A DNA stretch of 64,000 nucleotides, taken from positions 1,178,001 to 1,242,000 of the forward strand of contig NZ_CP048106.1 in NCBI RefSeq assembly GCF_010092985.1, read 5' to 3'. Below, one piece after another: positions 52,948-62,362 of this stretch; positions within the stretch are counted from its first letter, which is position 1; each line of letters begins with the position of its first letter. Below the pieces are notes generated by a model that was not told the DNA's origin, ran no database searches, and saw only the letters and a program-made list of their open reading frames with translations. The stretch is from Pontibacter pudoricolor. GTDB lineage: Bacteria; Bacteroidota; Bacteroidia; Cytophagales; Hymenobacteraceae. The position numbers and the translations under genes are program-made.

Positions 52948-53964
52948 ATGAATCCGCAATACAAAAAGATGGGGTGGCACCTGCTGGGCTGGTCGCTGCT
53001 GATCGGCTACGCACTGTCGGGGTACTTTATTTACGAATGGGACTATAGAGTGCTCCTGCTCACGCTATCGCAGATCTTCCTGTACATGGTGCAGTTCTAT
53101 GTGTGCTACCTGCTGCTGTTTCCGTTATGGTTGCGCTACCGCCACTGGTTCGTGCTGGCACCGGGCATCATGGGTGTCATGGTGCTGTACATTTGTTTGC
53201 GCTATTTGGTGGAGGAAGTGCTGTTCGATATCTTTTTCGGGTTCAGCAACTATAGCGATGGAACTGCTTTCAGCTACTTCTTATTCGACAACATTTATTG
53301 GTCGCTGCCGGGCATCTTTATGGGAGGTGTAGTATGGGCCTTCGAGTCTACGTTGCAGAAGGAACGTGAAAACCGCAGCCTGCGGCAGGAGAAAACACAG
53401 GCGGAGCTGGCCTTCCTGAAAACGCAGGTTAACCCGCACTTTTTGTACAACACGCTCAACTATATTTACTCGCTAGCCTACCCGGTGTCCGATAAACTGG
53501 GAAATGCGGTGATTAAACTCTCGGACCTGATGCGCTACATGCTGCACGAGAGCCAGGACGGTAAAATTGAGCTACAGAAAGAAATAGATTACCTGCAGAA
53601 CTATATCGACATCTACCGTCTGCGGTTTGATGAGAAGTTTTTTGTCAATTTTGATATTCAGGGCCATGTAAACGGTCAACGCGTGCCCTCGCTGGTGCTG
53701 ATTCCGTTTGTTGAGAATGCCCTCAAACACGGGGTGGTGGATGATCCAACCTCGCCAATAAACATCTGTTTAAAAGTGCAGGACCAGCAACTATACTTTG
53801 AAGTAAGCAACCGCATCAGCCATCACCAGAAAGACCATACAACCGGCATTGGCTTACCAAACATACGCCGCCGCCTGGACCTGCTCTATCCCAACCAGTA
53901 TTCCCTGGATATTGAACAGGATGCACACCACTATAAAACGAGGATGAAGCTGCAGCAGATCTGA
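52948..53964 (+). CDS. LytS-family sensor histidine kinase
   Basis: 338 residues. Four membrane helices (about 10-130) sense an unknown signal. The His_kinase (PF06580) region is KTQVNPHFLYNTLNYIYSLA with phospho-acceptor His164, followed by LMRYMLHES, the N box LIPFVENALKHGV and GIGLPNIRRRLDLL. It pairs with the LytTR regulator 207 bases downstream. Its stop codon lies inside one arm of a 39-base inverted repeat. Confidence 0.92.
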   Translation: MNPQYKKMGWHLLGWSLLIGYALSGYFIYEWDYRVLLLTLSQIFLYMVQFYVCYLLLFPLWLRYRHWFVLAPGIMGVMVLYICLRYLVEEVLFDIFFGFSNYSDGTAFSYFLFDNIYWSLPGIFMGGVVWAFESTLQKERENRSLRQEKTQAELAFLKTQVNPHFLYNTLNYIYSLAYPVSDKLGNAVIKLSDLMRYMLHESQDGKIELQKEIDYLQNYIDIYRLRFDEKFFVNFDIQGHVNGQRVPSLVLIPFVENALKHGVVDDPTSPINICLKVQDQQLYFEVSNRISHHQKDHTTGIGLPNIRRRLDLLYPNQYSLDIEQDAHHYKTRMKLQQI

Positions 53965-54109
53965 ATCAGGATTGACAGGATTAAAGGATGAGCAGGATGT
54001 ATGAAGTATAAATTGAAGAAAGCGCCATCACTAAATAACTTCATCAACAATAGAAGTATAAAGTATAATTATCCTGCCAATCCTAAAATCCTGTAAATCC
54101 TGATTCAGA
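53960..54109. repeat. 39-base inverted repeat between kinase and regulator genes
   Basis: Arms 53960-53998 and 54071-54109 match at 34 of 39 positions after reverse complementing. They are made of CAGGATT-type units (TGAATCAGGATT, ACAGGATT, GCAGGAT). The left arm includes the kinase stop codon. It could form a large hairpin in the shared transcript. Confidence 0.82.
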
Positions 54110-54171
54110 CAAATAAAACCCTTAACTTCCCAACTCCTAAACTCTCTAACTCCTAAACTCCCAAACTTAAT

Positions 54172-54915
54172 ATGATCCGCTGCATAGCTGTTGACGACGA
54201 AGCCTACGCTACCAATATCATTGCCGATTACGTAAGCAAGGTGCCTTTCCTGGAACTTGCCGGCAAAACAACCAGCCCGATAGAGGCCATTAACTGGGTG
54301 CAGGAAGGCAAAGCGGACCTGGTTTTCCTGGATATACAGATGCCGGAGCTAACAGGCATTCAGTTTCTGAAGATCTGCGGCAACAAATGCAAAGTGATAC
54401 TGACTACAGCCTACCCTGAGTTTGCCCTGGAAGGTTACGAGCACGATGTAGTCGATTACCTGCTCAAGCCCATCCCCTTCGACCGTTTCCTGAAAGCGGT
54501 AACCAAAGCTAAAAGTATCATACAGCAACAGGATCCTGCAGCAATGCCCGTAGCACAGGAGACTATAGTTCAGCCCGGCGCGCCGGCACCGGACTATATG
54601 TTTGTGAAAGGCGAGAGCAAAAACAAATTCCTGAAGGTAGCCTACAACGACATTCTTTATGTAGAAGGGCTGAAGAACTATATTTCGATGTATTTGCCGG
54701 GCCAGCGTCTGGTAACCTACCAGTCGCTTACCGAACTGAACGGACAGCTGCCCCAGCCGCCTTTCTACCGCGTGCACCGCTCCTATATTATCTCAATTGA
54801 TAAAGTAAGTATGGTGGATGGCAACACGGTCTATATTGGTGATAAGGCCATTCCGATAGGAGAAACCTACCGCGATAGTTTTCTGAACATGATCCGGGAA
54901 AGGAACAACGTATAG
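54172..54915 (+). CDS. LytTR family response regulator
   Basis: 247 residues. The receiver domain has acidic Asp8/Asp9, phospho-acceptor Asp54 (LVFLDIQMPEL) and LLKPIPFDRF. The LytTR DNA-binding domain starts near 140 (DYMFVKGESKNKFLKVAYND, ILYVEGLKNYISMYL, FYRVHRSYIISIDKV). It is the cognate of the LytS kinase upstream. It ends one base before the opposite-strand transporter stop. Confidence 0.93.
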   Translation: MIRCIAVDDEAYATNIIADYVSKVPFLELAGKTTSPIEAINWVQEGKADLVFLDIQMPELTGIQFLKICGNKCKVILTTAYPEFALEGYEHDVVDYLLKPIPFDRFLKAVTKAKSIIQQQDPAAMPVAQETIVQPGAPAPDYMFVKGESKNKFLKVAYNDILYVEGLKNYISMYLPGQRLVTYQSLTELNGQLPQPPFYRVHRSYIISIDKVSMVDGNTVYIGDKAIPIGETYRDSFLNMIRERNNV

Positions 54916-54916
54916 T

Positions 54917-55876
54917 TTACCTGACCGCGCTCAGTACTTTTCTGCGTACCGGGATACTGTAGAGGATCAGACCGCCCATAATCAGGAGCATGCCGATGTT
55001 GCCGTAAAGGTTTGGCCATGCAATACCAAGCAACAGCACTTCTCCAGCAACGGTAGCCAGAATCTCTACGGACTGGGTTGCCTCCACGGCGGCCAGTGCG
55101 GCACTGTCAGAGCGTACCATATCCGTCGCTTTAAAGAACAACACGCACCCAATAACGCCCGAACAGATCGATATTACACTTGTAGCTAACAGCTGTTGCT
55201 CACCTGGCAGGCCGGCTTCGCTGTAACCATAACCCATCAGTAAAACAATTGCAGGCAGACTGCCAATTGCAGTACCCGTAACCCGTTGCATGGCAGATAT
55301 CTTATGATCGTGCTCCTCAATAAACAACATTAGTTTACGGTTTGACAGTGGCCAGACAATAGCTGCCAGTAAAACCAGTATAATACAGCTTATGAGTTGG
55401 GCATCTGTATACGACCCGTTTCGCTGGCTCCATTGCATCAGGGCAATTCCCACCAAAATCAGAAAAGATAACAGGAGCGCCCGTACCGGTATCTTTGCCC
55501 GGCCATCTTTATAAAGAAAAGGAGATAACAGAATGCCTGCAACTATAGTGAACTGAAACACACCGGCAATAAGCCAGCCCGGCCCAAATTCTGCAGCCGC
55601 TGTAAGCAATGCATATACCACCCCAAACCAGATACTTCCCCAGAACAACCACACGCCCGGTTGCTTTTTGAGGACATGCAGCAAGGGCTTAAGCTGTTGC
55701 TTGAAATGGAGAATAACCAGCAGGATGATAAGCATGATGAGGGTCCGCAAAGAAACGGTCCAGGCCCAGTGGCCATTACCTGCCGATATAAAGCTGTTCA
55801 TGACGTAGGTAGAGCAAAAGAAAAAAGATGCCAACAACCCGATACCAATCGCTTTTATTTTCTGATTTGCCTGCAT
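54917..55876 (-). CDS. EmrE/EamA-type (DMT) multidrug efflux transporter
   Basis: 319 residues from the ATG at 55876; the TTG at 55900 overlaps a -7 element and is unlikely. About ten membrane helices (KAIGIGLLASFFFCSTYVMN, LIMLIILLVILHF, ALAAVEATQSVEILATVAGE) fit the multidrug resistance efflux transporter branch (PF13536) of the DMT superfamily. It lies 58 bases downstream of an AraC-type gene on the same strand that may control it. Confidence 0.85.
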   Translation of the reverse strand: MQANQKIKAIGIGLLASFFFCSTYVMNSFISAGNGHWAWTVSLRTLIMLIILLVILHFKQQLKPLLHVLKKQPGVWLFWGSIWFGVVYALLTAAAEFGPGWLIAGVFQFTIVAGILLSPFLYKDGRAKIPVRALLLSFLILVGIALMQWSQRNGSYTDAQLISCIILVLLAAIVWPLSNRKLMLFIEEHDHKISAMQRVTGTAIGSLPAIVLLMGYGYSEAGLPGEQQLLATSVISICSGVIGCVLFFKATDMVRSDSAALAAVEATQSVEILATVAGEVLLLGIAWPNLYGNIGMLLIMGGLILYSIPVRRKVLSAVR

Positions 55877-55897
55877 AACGCTACATTTTATATCCTG

Positions 55898-55905
55898 CAA
55901 AGTTA
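55898..55905 (-). promoter_or_regulatory. -7 element of the EamA-type gene
   Basis: Minus-strand TAACTTTG fits TAnnTTTG, 21 bases upstream of the ATG at 55876. It suggests transcription separate from the AraC gene. Confidence 0.5.
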
Positions 55906-55934
55906 TGGTTTCTACAAACCGGAGTCACGGCACA

Positions 55935-56807
55935 TTAAGCTTCAGCTATGGTACTTTTGGAACCACCCGCCCGAAACTGGAGTGGCGTAGTGCCTGTCAG
56001 GCGCCGGAAGAACCGCACAAAATAGGAGTTATCTTCAAACCCCAACTGGTAGGCAATCTCTTTTACAGACAGGCTGCTGAAGTACAACAGGCGCTTACTT
56101 TCGAGCAGCAAACGGGCATTCTGCATATCAGCCACAGTAGTGTGCAGGTACTGGCGGCACAGGCTGTTCAGGTGTTTAGGCGTTATGCCGAGGGCTTCGG
56201 CGTAAAAAGAGACGGGTTTGTGCTGCTTGTAATGCTCCTCTATCAGGCTGCTGAGCCTGAACAGTCGTTCGCTGTGGCGGGCAGGCGATAATTGCGCGAT
56301 CTGTACATGGCACTCGCGAAGCAGGTAATTGAGCAGAATAAACAGGTAACGCGATAGGATTGCCTGGCTGGGAACCGGCTGACGTAGTTCTGTTGAAATA
56401 AGTGCCGTGACCTGCAGAAATATCTCCTGATGCTCCGGTTTCAGGTCGAGGTACGGATGTTGGTAAACAGCCCCGAAAAGCACCAGCGCTTCGTGGGCCG
56501 TAATGCCGGTGGTTTGCAAAAAAGCTTCGGAAAAGAAAACCAGCACGCCCCGCTCCTGCCGCGATTGCCGCTGATGCGCCTGTCCCGGCCCGATCAGAAA
56601 AATCCTGCCTTCCACCATTTCATAACGCCGGAAGTCGATCAGGTTGTCGCCACCTTTGGTCTCCTGCACAAGTATCAACTGATAGGCATCGTGGCGATGC
56701 GGAACATTGGACAAATCGCTCACAAACTCTTCCAGTGGCATCACAGCAATGTGGCCTTTGGAGAGCAGGTCCTGTGTAGGCAAAGAATCCGGTGTCTGAA
56801 ATTTCAT
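55935..56807 (-). CDS. AraC family transcriptional regulator
   Basis: 290 residues. N-terminal cupin (PHRHDAYQLILVQETKGGDN, IFLIGPGQAHQRQ) and C-terminal HTH pair (HKPVSFYAEALGITPKHLNS, QLGFEDNSYFVRFFRRLTG). It is a clear paralogue of the regulator at 36734-37612, both sharing the HKPVSFYA segment. It precedes the DMT transporter on the same strand. Confidence 0.9.
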   Translation of the reverse strand: MKFQTPDSLPTQDLLSKGHIAVMPLEEFVSDLSNVPHRHDAYQLILVQETKGGDNLIDFRRYEMVEGRIFLIGPGQAHQRQSRQERGVLVFFSEAFLQTTGITAHEALVLFGAVYQHPYLDLKPEHQEIFLQVTALISTELRQPVPSQAILSRYLFILLNYLLRECHVQIAQLSPARHSERLFRLSSLIEEHYKQHKPVSFYAEALGITPKHLNSLCRQYLHTTVADMQNARLLLESKRLLYFSSLSVKEIAYQLGFEDNSYFVRFFRRLTGTTPLQFRAGGSKSTIAEA

Positions 56808-57093
56808 ATAAGCTCGAACGGGAAATGCAAAGTAAACAGAAGTTGGGCATCATTCATCATACGCCGCTTTAACTATAGTTGGCAGATAAAAACACCCTGC
56901 ATTTTTAGTATACAGCACAACCTTTCACATCAGGGGTTTGGTGGCTTTTAATTTCAAACTATAGCTACCTTAACAGTTAAATTTATACTACGTTTATGAA
57001 TAAAAACTAAAAATAAGACACTTAACTATACTATAAAGAAACTATGGCTATAGTTCAGATTTAAGTTTGTTTCGAAGCACAACTTTTAATCCC

Positions 57094-57858
57094 ATGGAAA
57101 CAACCTATTTCCCATTCGCTCAGGCTGGATTTATAGTTCTAACAGCTTTGTGTGTGCTGCTCTTGCTTTGGGGCAGCCACAAAACTTTTACAAGCCTGGG
57201 TTTTACAGCTAGCCGGGTTAACAAAAAAACTGCTATAGTTGGAGCTGTACTTATAGGCTGGTTAGCGATAGTCAGCATGCTTGCACTGGCAGGTATTACA
57301 CGCGATTTTTCAGGAACTCCGCCTAAATTCTTTATCATCATCCTGATTCCTTTGGTAGCGATCCTTGTCCTCACTTTTCATCCTAAGTTCAGAGAATTTA
57401 TCAAGCATGTACCTTTTTCGTGGCTAATGTATATCCAGGTTTTCAGGATACCGGTAGAGATCTTTTTATGGTGGCAATTTCTGGATGGGCTTACACCGGT
57501 ACAAATGACCTTCGAAGGCCGTAACCTGGATGTTTTAACAGGGATAACAGCTCCAATCTTTGCCTGGATTTGCTATGGGCAAGGGCGCAAACTGCATAAG
57601 TTAGCCTTAGCCTGGAACATAGCCGGCTTGGTACTTTTACTTAATATTGTAATAACAGCGATACTGTCGGCTCCTGTACCGTTCCGGGTGTTTATGAACG
57701 AGCCAGCCAATACCCTTATAGCTGAATTTCCTATAGTTTTTTTGCCGGCATTCCTGGTTCCATTAGCATATTCCATGCACTTTTTCTTCTTCCGTAAGCT
57801 TTACCTGCAGCAACTCAGGGGTTCAAATAATGTAACTATGTCGGCGACAACCCTATAG
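57094..57858 (+). CDS. Integral membrane protein, unknown function
   Basis: 254 residues from ATG 57094; a TTG at 57067 would add nine residues that do not look conserved. About seven helices are evident (FAQAGFIVLTALCVLLLLWG, AIVGAVLIGWLAIVSMLAL, PKFFIIILIPLVAILVL and so on), with conserved-looking FRIPVEIFLWWQFLDG. I do not recognise a named family beyond a Bacteroidota membrane hypothetical. Confidence 0.78.
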   Translation: METTYFPFAQAGFIVLTALCVLLLLWGSHKTFTSLGFTASRVNKKTAIVGAVLIGWLAIVSMLALAGITRDFSGTPPKFFIIILIPLVAILVLTFHPKFREFIKHVPFSWLMYIQVFRIPVEIFLWWQFLDGLTPVQMTFEGRNLDVLTGITAPIFAWICYGQGRKLHKLALAWNIAGLVLLLNIVITAILSAPVPFRVFMNEPANTLIAEFPIVFLPAFLVPLAYSMHFFFFRKLYLQQLRGSNNVTMSATTL

Positions 57859-57906
57859 TTCTGGCTAACATTAACAGCCTGAATAGTTAAAACAACTATA
57901 GGTTCG

Positions 57907-57914
57907 TAACTTTG
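57907..57914 (+). promoter_or_regulatory. -7 element before the dbpA-like gene
   Basis: TAACTTTG fits TAnnTTTG, 18 bases before the ATG, implying a very short leader. Confidence 0.5.
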
Positions 57915-57931
57915 CAGCTTATTCGTAACTT

Positions 57932-59314
57932 ATGGCTACCACATTTCAGGACCTCAAGCTCCTCCCCGTTCTTTTAACTAATCTGCAGGAACTTAACTAT
58001 ACATCGCCAACGCCTGTGCAGGCAGCAGCTATTCCGTTGCTTTTAAATGGCCAGGATGTGGCAGCACAGGCCGAAACCGGAAGTGGAAAAACGGCAGCCT
58101 TTGGTTTACCCCTAATTCAGCAGGTAAACCCGGAGCAACAACAGATACAAGCCCTGATACTGGTACCAACACGCGAGCTTGCCCTGCAGGTACGCCAGGA
58201 GTTAAAGCAATACGCTAAAAATATCCCCAATTTAAAGATCAGTGCTTTTTACGGCGGACATTCTTTTTCGCAGGAACGCGCTTCACTGGCGCATCCGCCA
58301 CAAATTGCAGTAGCTACTCCGGGCCGTTTAACAGACCATTTATTCCGGAAAACACTGGACCTGAGCACAGTAAAACAACTGGTGCTGGACGAAGCCGACA
58401 AACTCCTCGAAATGGGTTTTGAAGAAGAGATAGACCAGATAATGGAAGCAATTCCGGCAAAACGACAGGCCATACTATTTTCGGCAACTATGCCACAGGA
58501 TGTTCAGGACCTGATTAAAGAGTCGCTTAAAAACCCGCAGTTTATAAAAGCTTCAGCTAATGCCATTCCGGACCAGCTGAAACTGATCGGTGTAAAAGTA
58601 GAGCAACCGCAGAAACAGGATGTTGTCGTAAACCTTTTGAAAACTATAGTTGCAGGTGGTACGGTAGTATTCTGCAACACCCGCGCCGCTGCCGATGAGC
58701 TGGCCCATGCCCTTAAGGCGGAGGGCATAGCAGCACGACCGCTACATGGCGGCATGGAGCAGCCCGACCGCGATAAAATGATGACGCTTTTCCGCAATGG
58801 CACCACGCAGGTTTTGGTAGCTACCGACCTTGCTGCCCGCGGACTCGACATTGCTTTGCTGGAAACTATAGTTCACTACGAGCTTCCGGATGACCTGGCC
58901 GCTTACCAGCATCGAAGTGGCAGAACCGGGCGCGCCGGTAAAAAAGGAACTGTTTATACGTTGGCCACCCCGCGCGACGAACGCAAACTCCGCGACTGGG
59001 ACATGGTACGGATGGATAACTGGTTGAAGGCTGACGAACTTCTGAAAAAAGCAAGCACTCCTGCTACAGTACAAACTTCAGCTTTCGCAACTATAACTAT
59101 AAATGCCGGCCGAAAAGACAAGATCAGCCCGCGCGATATAGTTGGCGCCATTATAGCCGAAACCGGTTTAACTTATGCGGAGATCGGGAAAATAGAGGTG
59201 CAGGACCGCAGCAGCTTTGTGGCCGTACCCAGCTCCGAAGCTCAAACTATAGCCGAAAAACTGAACAACGGTAAAATTAAAGGACGCAAATTCCGGGTGC
59301 ATCTGGTAAAGTAA
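57932..59314 (+). CDS. dbpA: DEAD-box RNA helicase DbpA-like
   Basis: 460 residues. Core motifs AQAETGSGKTAAFGLP, VPTREL, ATPGRLTD, DEAD, SAT and HRSGRTGRAGK. The C-terminal 75 residues are a DbpA RNA-binding domain (ITINAGRKDKISPRDIVGAI, KIEVQDRSSFVAVPSSEA) that in E. coli recognises 23S rRNA hairpin 92. A role in large-subunit assembly is expected. It differs from the DeaD-like protein in lacking the RGG tail. Confidence 0.92.
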   Translation: MATTFQDLKLLPVLLTNLQELNYTSPTPVQAAAIPLLLNGQDVAAQAETGSGKTAAFGLPLIQQVNPEQQQIQALILVPTRELALQVRQELKQYAKNIPNLKISAFYGGHSFSQERASLAHPPQIAVATPGRLTDHLFRKTLDLSTVKQLVLDEADKLLEMGFEEEIDQIMEAIPAKRQAILFSATMPQDVQDLIKESLKNPQFIKASANAIPDQLKLIGVKVEQPQKQDVVVNLLKTIVAGGTVVFCNTRAAADELAHALKAEGIAARPLHGGMEQPDRDKMMTLFRNGTTQVLVATDLAARGLDIALLETIVHYELPDDLAAYQHRSGRTGRAGKKGTVYTLATPRDERKLRDWDMVRMDNWLKADELLKKASTPATVQTSAFATITINAGRKDKISPRDIVGAIIAETGLTYAEIGKIEVQDRSSFVAVPSSEAQTIAEKLNNGKIKGRKFRVHLVK

Positions 59315-59363
59315 ACTATAGAACTTGTATAGAGTTTATGGTTTCTGAATAAAAAAACGAGCC

Positions 59364-59387
59364 ATTGTTGGTGTTTTCACCAACAAT
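59364..59387 (+). terminator. Hairpin after dbpA
   Basis: ATTGTTGGTG (59364-59373), TTTT, CACCAACAAT (59378-59387). GAGCC and GGCTC flank it at wider distance. No clean T tract. Confidence 0.55.
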
Positions 59388-59571
59388 ACAATTGGCAGGC
59401 TCTTTATGCTTGCTGATGAAAGCACGCAGCAAGGTCGTAGACTAAACCAAGATCAAACACTAAACAGCTTCATAGTATAGTTGCCTATATATCAATTTAT
59501 TAGCCAAATTTAGCTAATTTCCTTAGCAAAACTATAGCGCCGAATACTAAAAAAGTTTACCTTTACCTGTT

Positions 59572-60894
59572 ATGGAGATAGTAGTAGGTATAGCCGCATT
59601 TTTAGGAGGACTTATAGTTGCCTACCTGGTGCTGAAAGGCAGGGTTGGTGCTTTGCAGCAAACTATAAACCAGTCGGCTGTGGCACAGGGAGTGCTCGAA
59701 GGACAGGCAAAGATCAAGGCGGAAGAAGCGGAGCAGCTGAAAGCACAGCTACGCGAAACGCAAACCGAAATACTGGACCTGACCAACGCCCTCACCAAAG
59801 CCGAAACCGACTACGATTACCTGGAAAAACGCCTGCAGGAGCAGAACAAAGAGCTGGAACAACTGCGCGAAAAATTCCTGCAGCAATTCCAGAGCATCTC
59901 CAACCAGGTGCTCATGAACAACGCCGAGCATTTCAAAAAAGCCTCTGCCGAAAACCTGGAACAGATCCTGTCGCCGCTGAAAGAGCGCATCAAAGAGTTT
60001 GAAGCAAAGGTGGATGCGACCTACGAAAAATCGCTCAAAGAAAGCATCTCCTTAAAAGAACAGATCACGCAGCTGGCGTCGCTGAATCAGCAGATGAGCC
60101 AGGATGCGCTGAACCTGACCAAAGCCCTGAAAGGAGAAAGCAAAACGCAGGGTAACTGGGGCGAATATCTGCTCGAAAGCTTACTGGAGAAATCCGGTTT
60201 GCGTAAAGGCGTGCACTACGAGCGCGAAGAGGTACGCCAGAACGACGAAAGCAAAGTCTACCGCCCGGACGTTATCATTCGCCTGCCCGACAATAAACAC
60301 CTGGTCATCGACTCCAAACTATCGCTGGTAGCTTACGAAGCTTATTGCAGCTGCGAAGACGACACGCAACTGGAAGTGTACCTGCGAAGTCACATCAGTT
60401 CTATCCGCACACACTTCCGTGATCTGAGCGGAAAGAATTACCACCGCTTGAGTGGCATTAACTCCCCGGACTTTGTGATGATGTACATCCCGATAGAGCC
60501 GGCATTTAACCTGGCGCTGCAGCACGACCACGACCTGTTTACTGATGCCTTTGACAAGAATATTGTGCTGGTAACTACCTCTACCCTACTGGCAACGCTG
60601 CGCACAGTAGCCGGTGTTTGGCGCCAGGAAGACCAGAAGCGCAACGTGATCAGAATTGCAGAAGAAAGCGGCCGACTGTATGATAAATTTGTCGGTTTTG
60701 TAGAAGACCTCCGATTGATAGGAAAACACATGGAAAGCAGCCAGAGCGCTTACAATGCAGCCATGAACAAACTAACCGAAGGCAAAGGCAACCTGATCCG
60801 TAAGGTGGAGCAGTTAAAAGAACTGGGGGCTAAAACCAGCAAAACTATCGACGAGGGATTATTACTGGAAGCGCAGGTAACGGAAGAAACATAA
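59572..60894 (+). CDS. rmuC: DNA recombination protein RmuC
   Basis: 440 residues. N-terminal membrane anchor (EIVVGIAAFLGGLIVAYLVL), a coiled coil at about 35-180, then the RmuC nuclease-like core: GNWGEYLLESLLEKSGL, YRPDVIIRLPDNKHLVIDSK with the Asp...DSK motif of PD-(D/E)xK folds, and MMYIPIEPAFNLAL. RmuC limits DNA inversions and rearrangements at repeats, which is of interest in this repeat-rich genome. Confidence 0.93.
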   Translation: MEIVVGIAAFLGGLIVAYLVLKGRVGALQQTINQSAVAQGVLEGQAKIKAEEAEQLKAQLRETQTEILDLTNALTKAETDYDYLEKRLQEQNKELEQLREKFLQQFQSISNQVLMNNAEHFKKASAENLEQILSPLKERIKEFEAKVDATYEKSLKESISLKEQITQLASLNQQMSQDALNLTKALKGESKTQGNWGEYLLESLLEKSGLRKGVHYEREEVRQNDESKVYRPDVIIRLPDNKHLVIDSKLSLVAYEAYCSCEDDTQLEVYLRSHISSIRTHFRDLSGKNYHRLSGINSPDFVMMYIPIEPAFNLALQHDHDLFTDAFDKNIVLVTTSTLLATLRTVAGVWRQEDQKRNVIRIAEESGRLYDKFVGFVEDLRLIGKHMESSQSAYNAAMNKLTEGKGNLIRKVEQLKELGAKTSKTIDEGLLLEAQVTEET

Positions 60895-61089
60895 GAATTA
60901 TAACATAGGATCTACAAACATGTTTTTATGGGTAAAAGCAAAAAAATTTTATTAATTGTTCCTACAATGAAATTTTCATAATATTGTGTATTGGCTATAT
61001 TATTCTTTTTAGTTAATTACTTCGGATAAATATGCCTTGTGATGAGTGATAGATAATTGCGACAATGAAAACAACTTAACCAACTTTAT

Positions 61090-61593
61090 ATGATCAAAAA
61101 TTTTACCCGCGTAGCATTAATTGCTTTAACCCTAACATCAATGGGATGTGCCACTATAATAAATGGCTCAAAACAAACCGTAGACTTTACAAGCCAGCCA
61201 ACCGGTGCGAAAGTAACCATCAACGGTAAAGAATATGGAACTACGCCAACGTCCGTATCACTTAAAAGAAACGCCACCATGCCTGGTGTACCAATCAGTC
61301 AGAAACATTACGATGTTAAAATCGAAATGGAAGGTTACTTTCCTTATGAAATTAAAGTAAAGCGTGAGTTTAACGGCTGGTTCCTTGGCAATCTGCTAAT
61401 CGGTGGAATAGTAGGTATTATTATAGATGCTGCAACCGGCAGCATGTACAAACTGACTCCTGACCAGGTTATTGCGCAGTTAGGGCGCCAGACAGCAAGC
61501 ACAACCAAACAAAAAACGGATGATATTTTTATAGCTATAACTTTAAATGTAGATCCGAGTTGGGAAAAGATAGGTCAGCTGGAAAAAAAATAA
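61090..61593 (+). CDS. PEGA-domain lipoprotein
   Basis: 167 residues. Lipobox SMGC, Cys20. A PEGA domain follows (VDFTSQPTGAKVTINGKEYG, TPTSVSLKR, KIEMEGYFPYEIKVK), then a hydrophobic glycine-rich helix (GNLLIGGIVGIIIDAATG). PEGA proteins are surface or envelope lipoproteins. First of four consecutive lipoprotein genes. Confidence 0.87.
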   Translation: MIKNFTRVALIALTLTSMGCATIINGSKQTVDFTSQPTGAKVTINGKEYGTTPTSVSLKRNATMPGVPISQKHYDVKIEMEGYFPYEIKVKREFNGWFLGNLLIGGIVGIIIDAATGSMYKLTPDQVIAQLGRQTASTTKQKTDDIFIAITLNVDPSWEKIGQLEKK

Positions 61594-61601
61594 ATGGCAA
61601 T

Positions 61602-61642
61602 AAAGAAAAAAGCATCTGAAAGTTCGGGTGCTTTTTTCTTTT
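61602..61642 (+). terminator. Terminator after the PEGA gene
   Basis: AAAGAAAAAAGCA (61602-61614) pairs with TGCTTTTTTCTTT (61629-61641). Confidence 0.85.
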
Positions 61643-61698
61643 GTAAGTTTCTGTAAATAAGGTTAAAATAGTAAATTAATGATAGCTAATATAACACT

Positions 61699-62241
61699 AT
61701 GAAAAAACTATTTCCTGCCCTGTTCCTACTACTTGGTATAACTTTAGCCTGTGAGCAAAAAACAACAGCTACCGATGAATCAGCTGAAACTATAGTTACC
61801 TCAGGAACAGCTCCTGCAGACACTATAGAGCCCGAAGCAGTAAAAGTAATGCAGGCCATGTTTGATGCTTTTAACCGCCACGACCTGGATGCCATGCAGG
61901 CCCTTTACGCTGACAGCGCCGTATTTATGTCGCCGGAGATGCCAGAACCAGTCATTGGAGCGCATCATGTAAAAGCCATTTACGGGCCGCTATTTGAGAT
62001 GGCACCAAACGTGAAAGACGAGGTGTTGCATTACATCCATAACGGCGATGAAATAGCTGTGGAGTTTGTTTCAACCGGGACAGTAGAAAACATCAGCCCC
62101 GATGACCCGACCGGCATGAAAGGTAAAACCTTTGAGCTTAAAATATTCGCCCGCCTGAAAATTAAAGACGGCAAGATCATAGAAGATATCTCTTACTTCG
62201 ATCAGCTTGCTTTTTTACAGCAGGTTGGCCTGGCAGAATAG
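61699..62241 (+). CDS. SnoaL/NTF2-like lipoprotein
   Basis: 180 residues. Lipobox LAC, Cys18, a Thr/Ala-rich linker, then a SnoaL/NTF2-like cone (VMQAMFDAFNRHDLDAMQAL, YADSAVFMSPEMPEP, ARLKIKDGKIIEDISYFDQL). Such domains bind or isomerise small hydrophobic molecules; here it is lipid-anchored. Substrate unknown. Confidence 0.88.
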   Translation: MKKLFPALFLLLGITLACEQKTTATDESAETIVTSGTAPADTIEPEAVKVMQAMFDAFNRHDLDAMQALYADSAVFMSPEMPEPVIGAHHVKAIYGPLFEMAPNVKDEVLHYIHNGDEIAVEFVSTGTVENISPDDPTGMKGKTFELKIFARLKIKDGKIIEDISYFDQLAFLQQVGLAE

Positions 62242-62242
62242 A

Positions 62243-62277
62243 ATAAAAGCGCAGCTATACAGGCTGCGCTTTTATTT
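62243..62277 (+). terminator. Terminator after the NTF2-like gene
   Basis: ATAAAAGCGCAGC (62243-62255) and GCTGCGCTTTTAT (62263-62275), 13 bp. Confidence 0.88.
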
Positions 62278-62362
62278 TCCCGTTACAGCAATAACAGCAG
62301 GCAGCCCCGTTCTAAATACCATATAAACTGATAATTTAGTACGCTAACTACGATCTTGCTTT

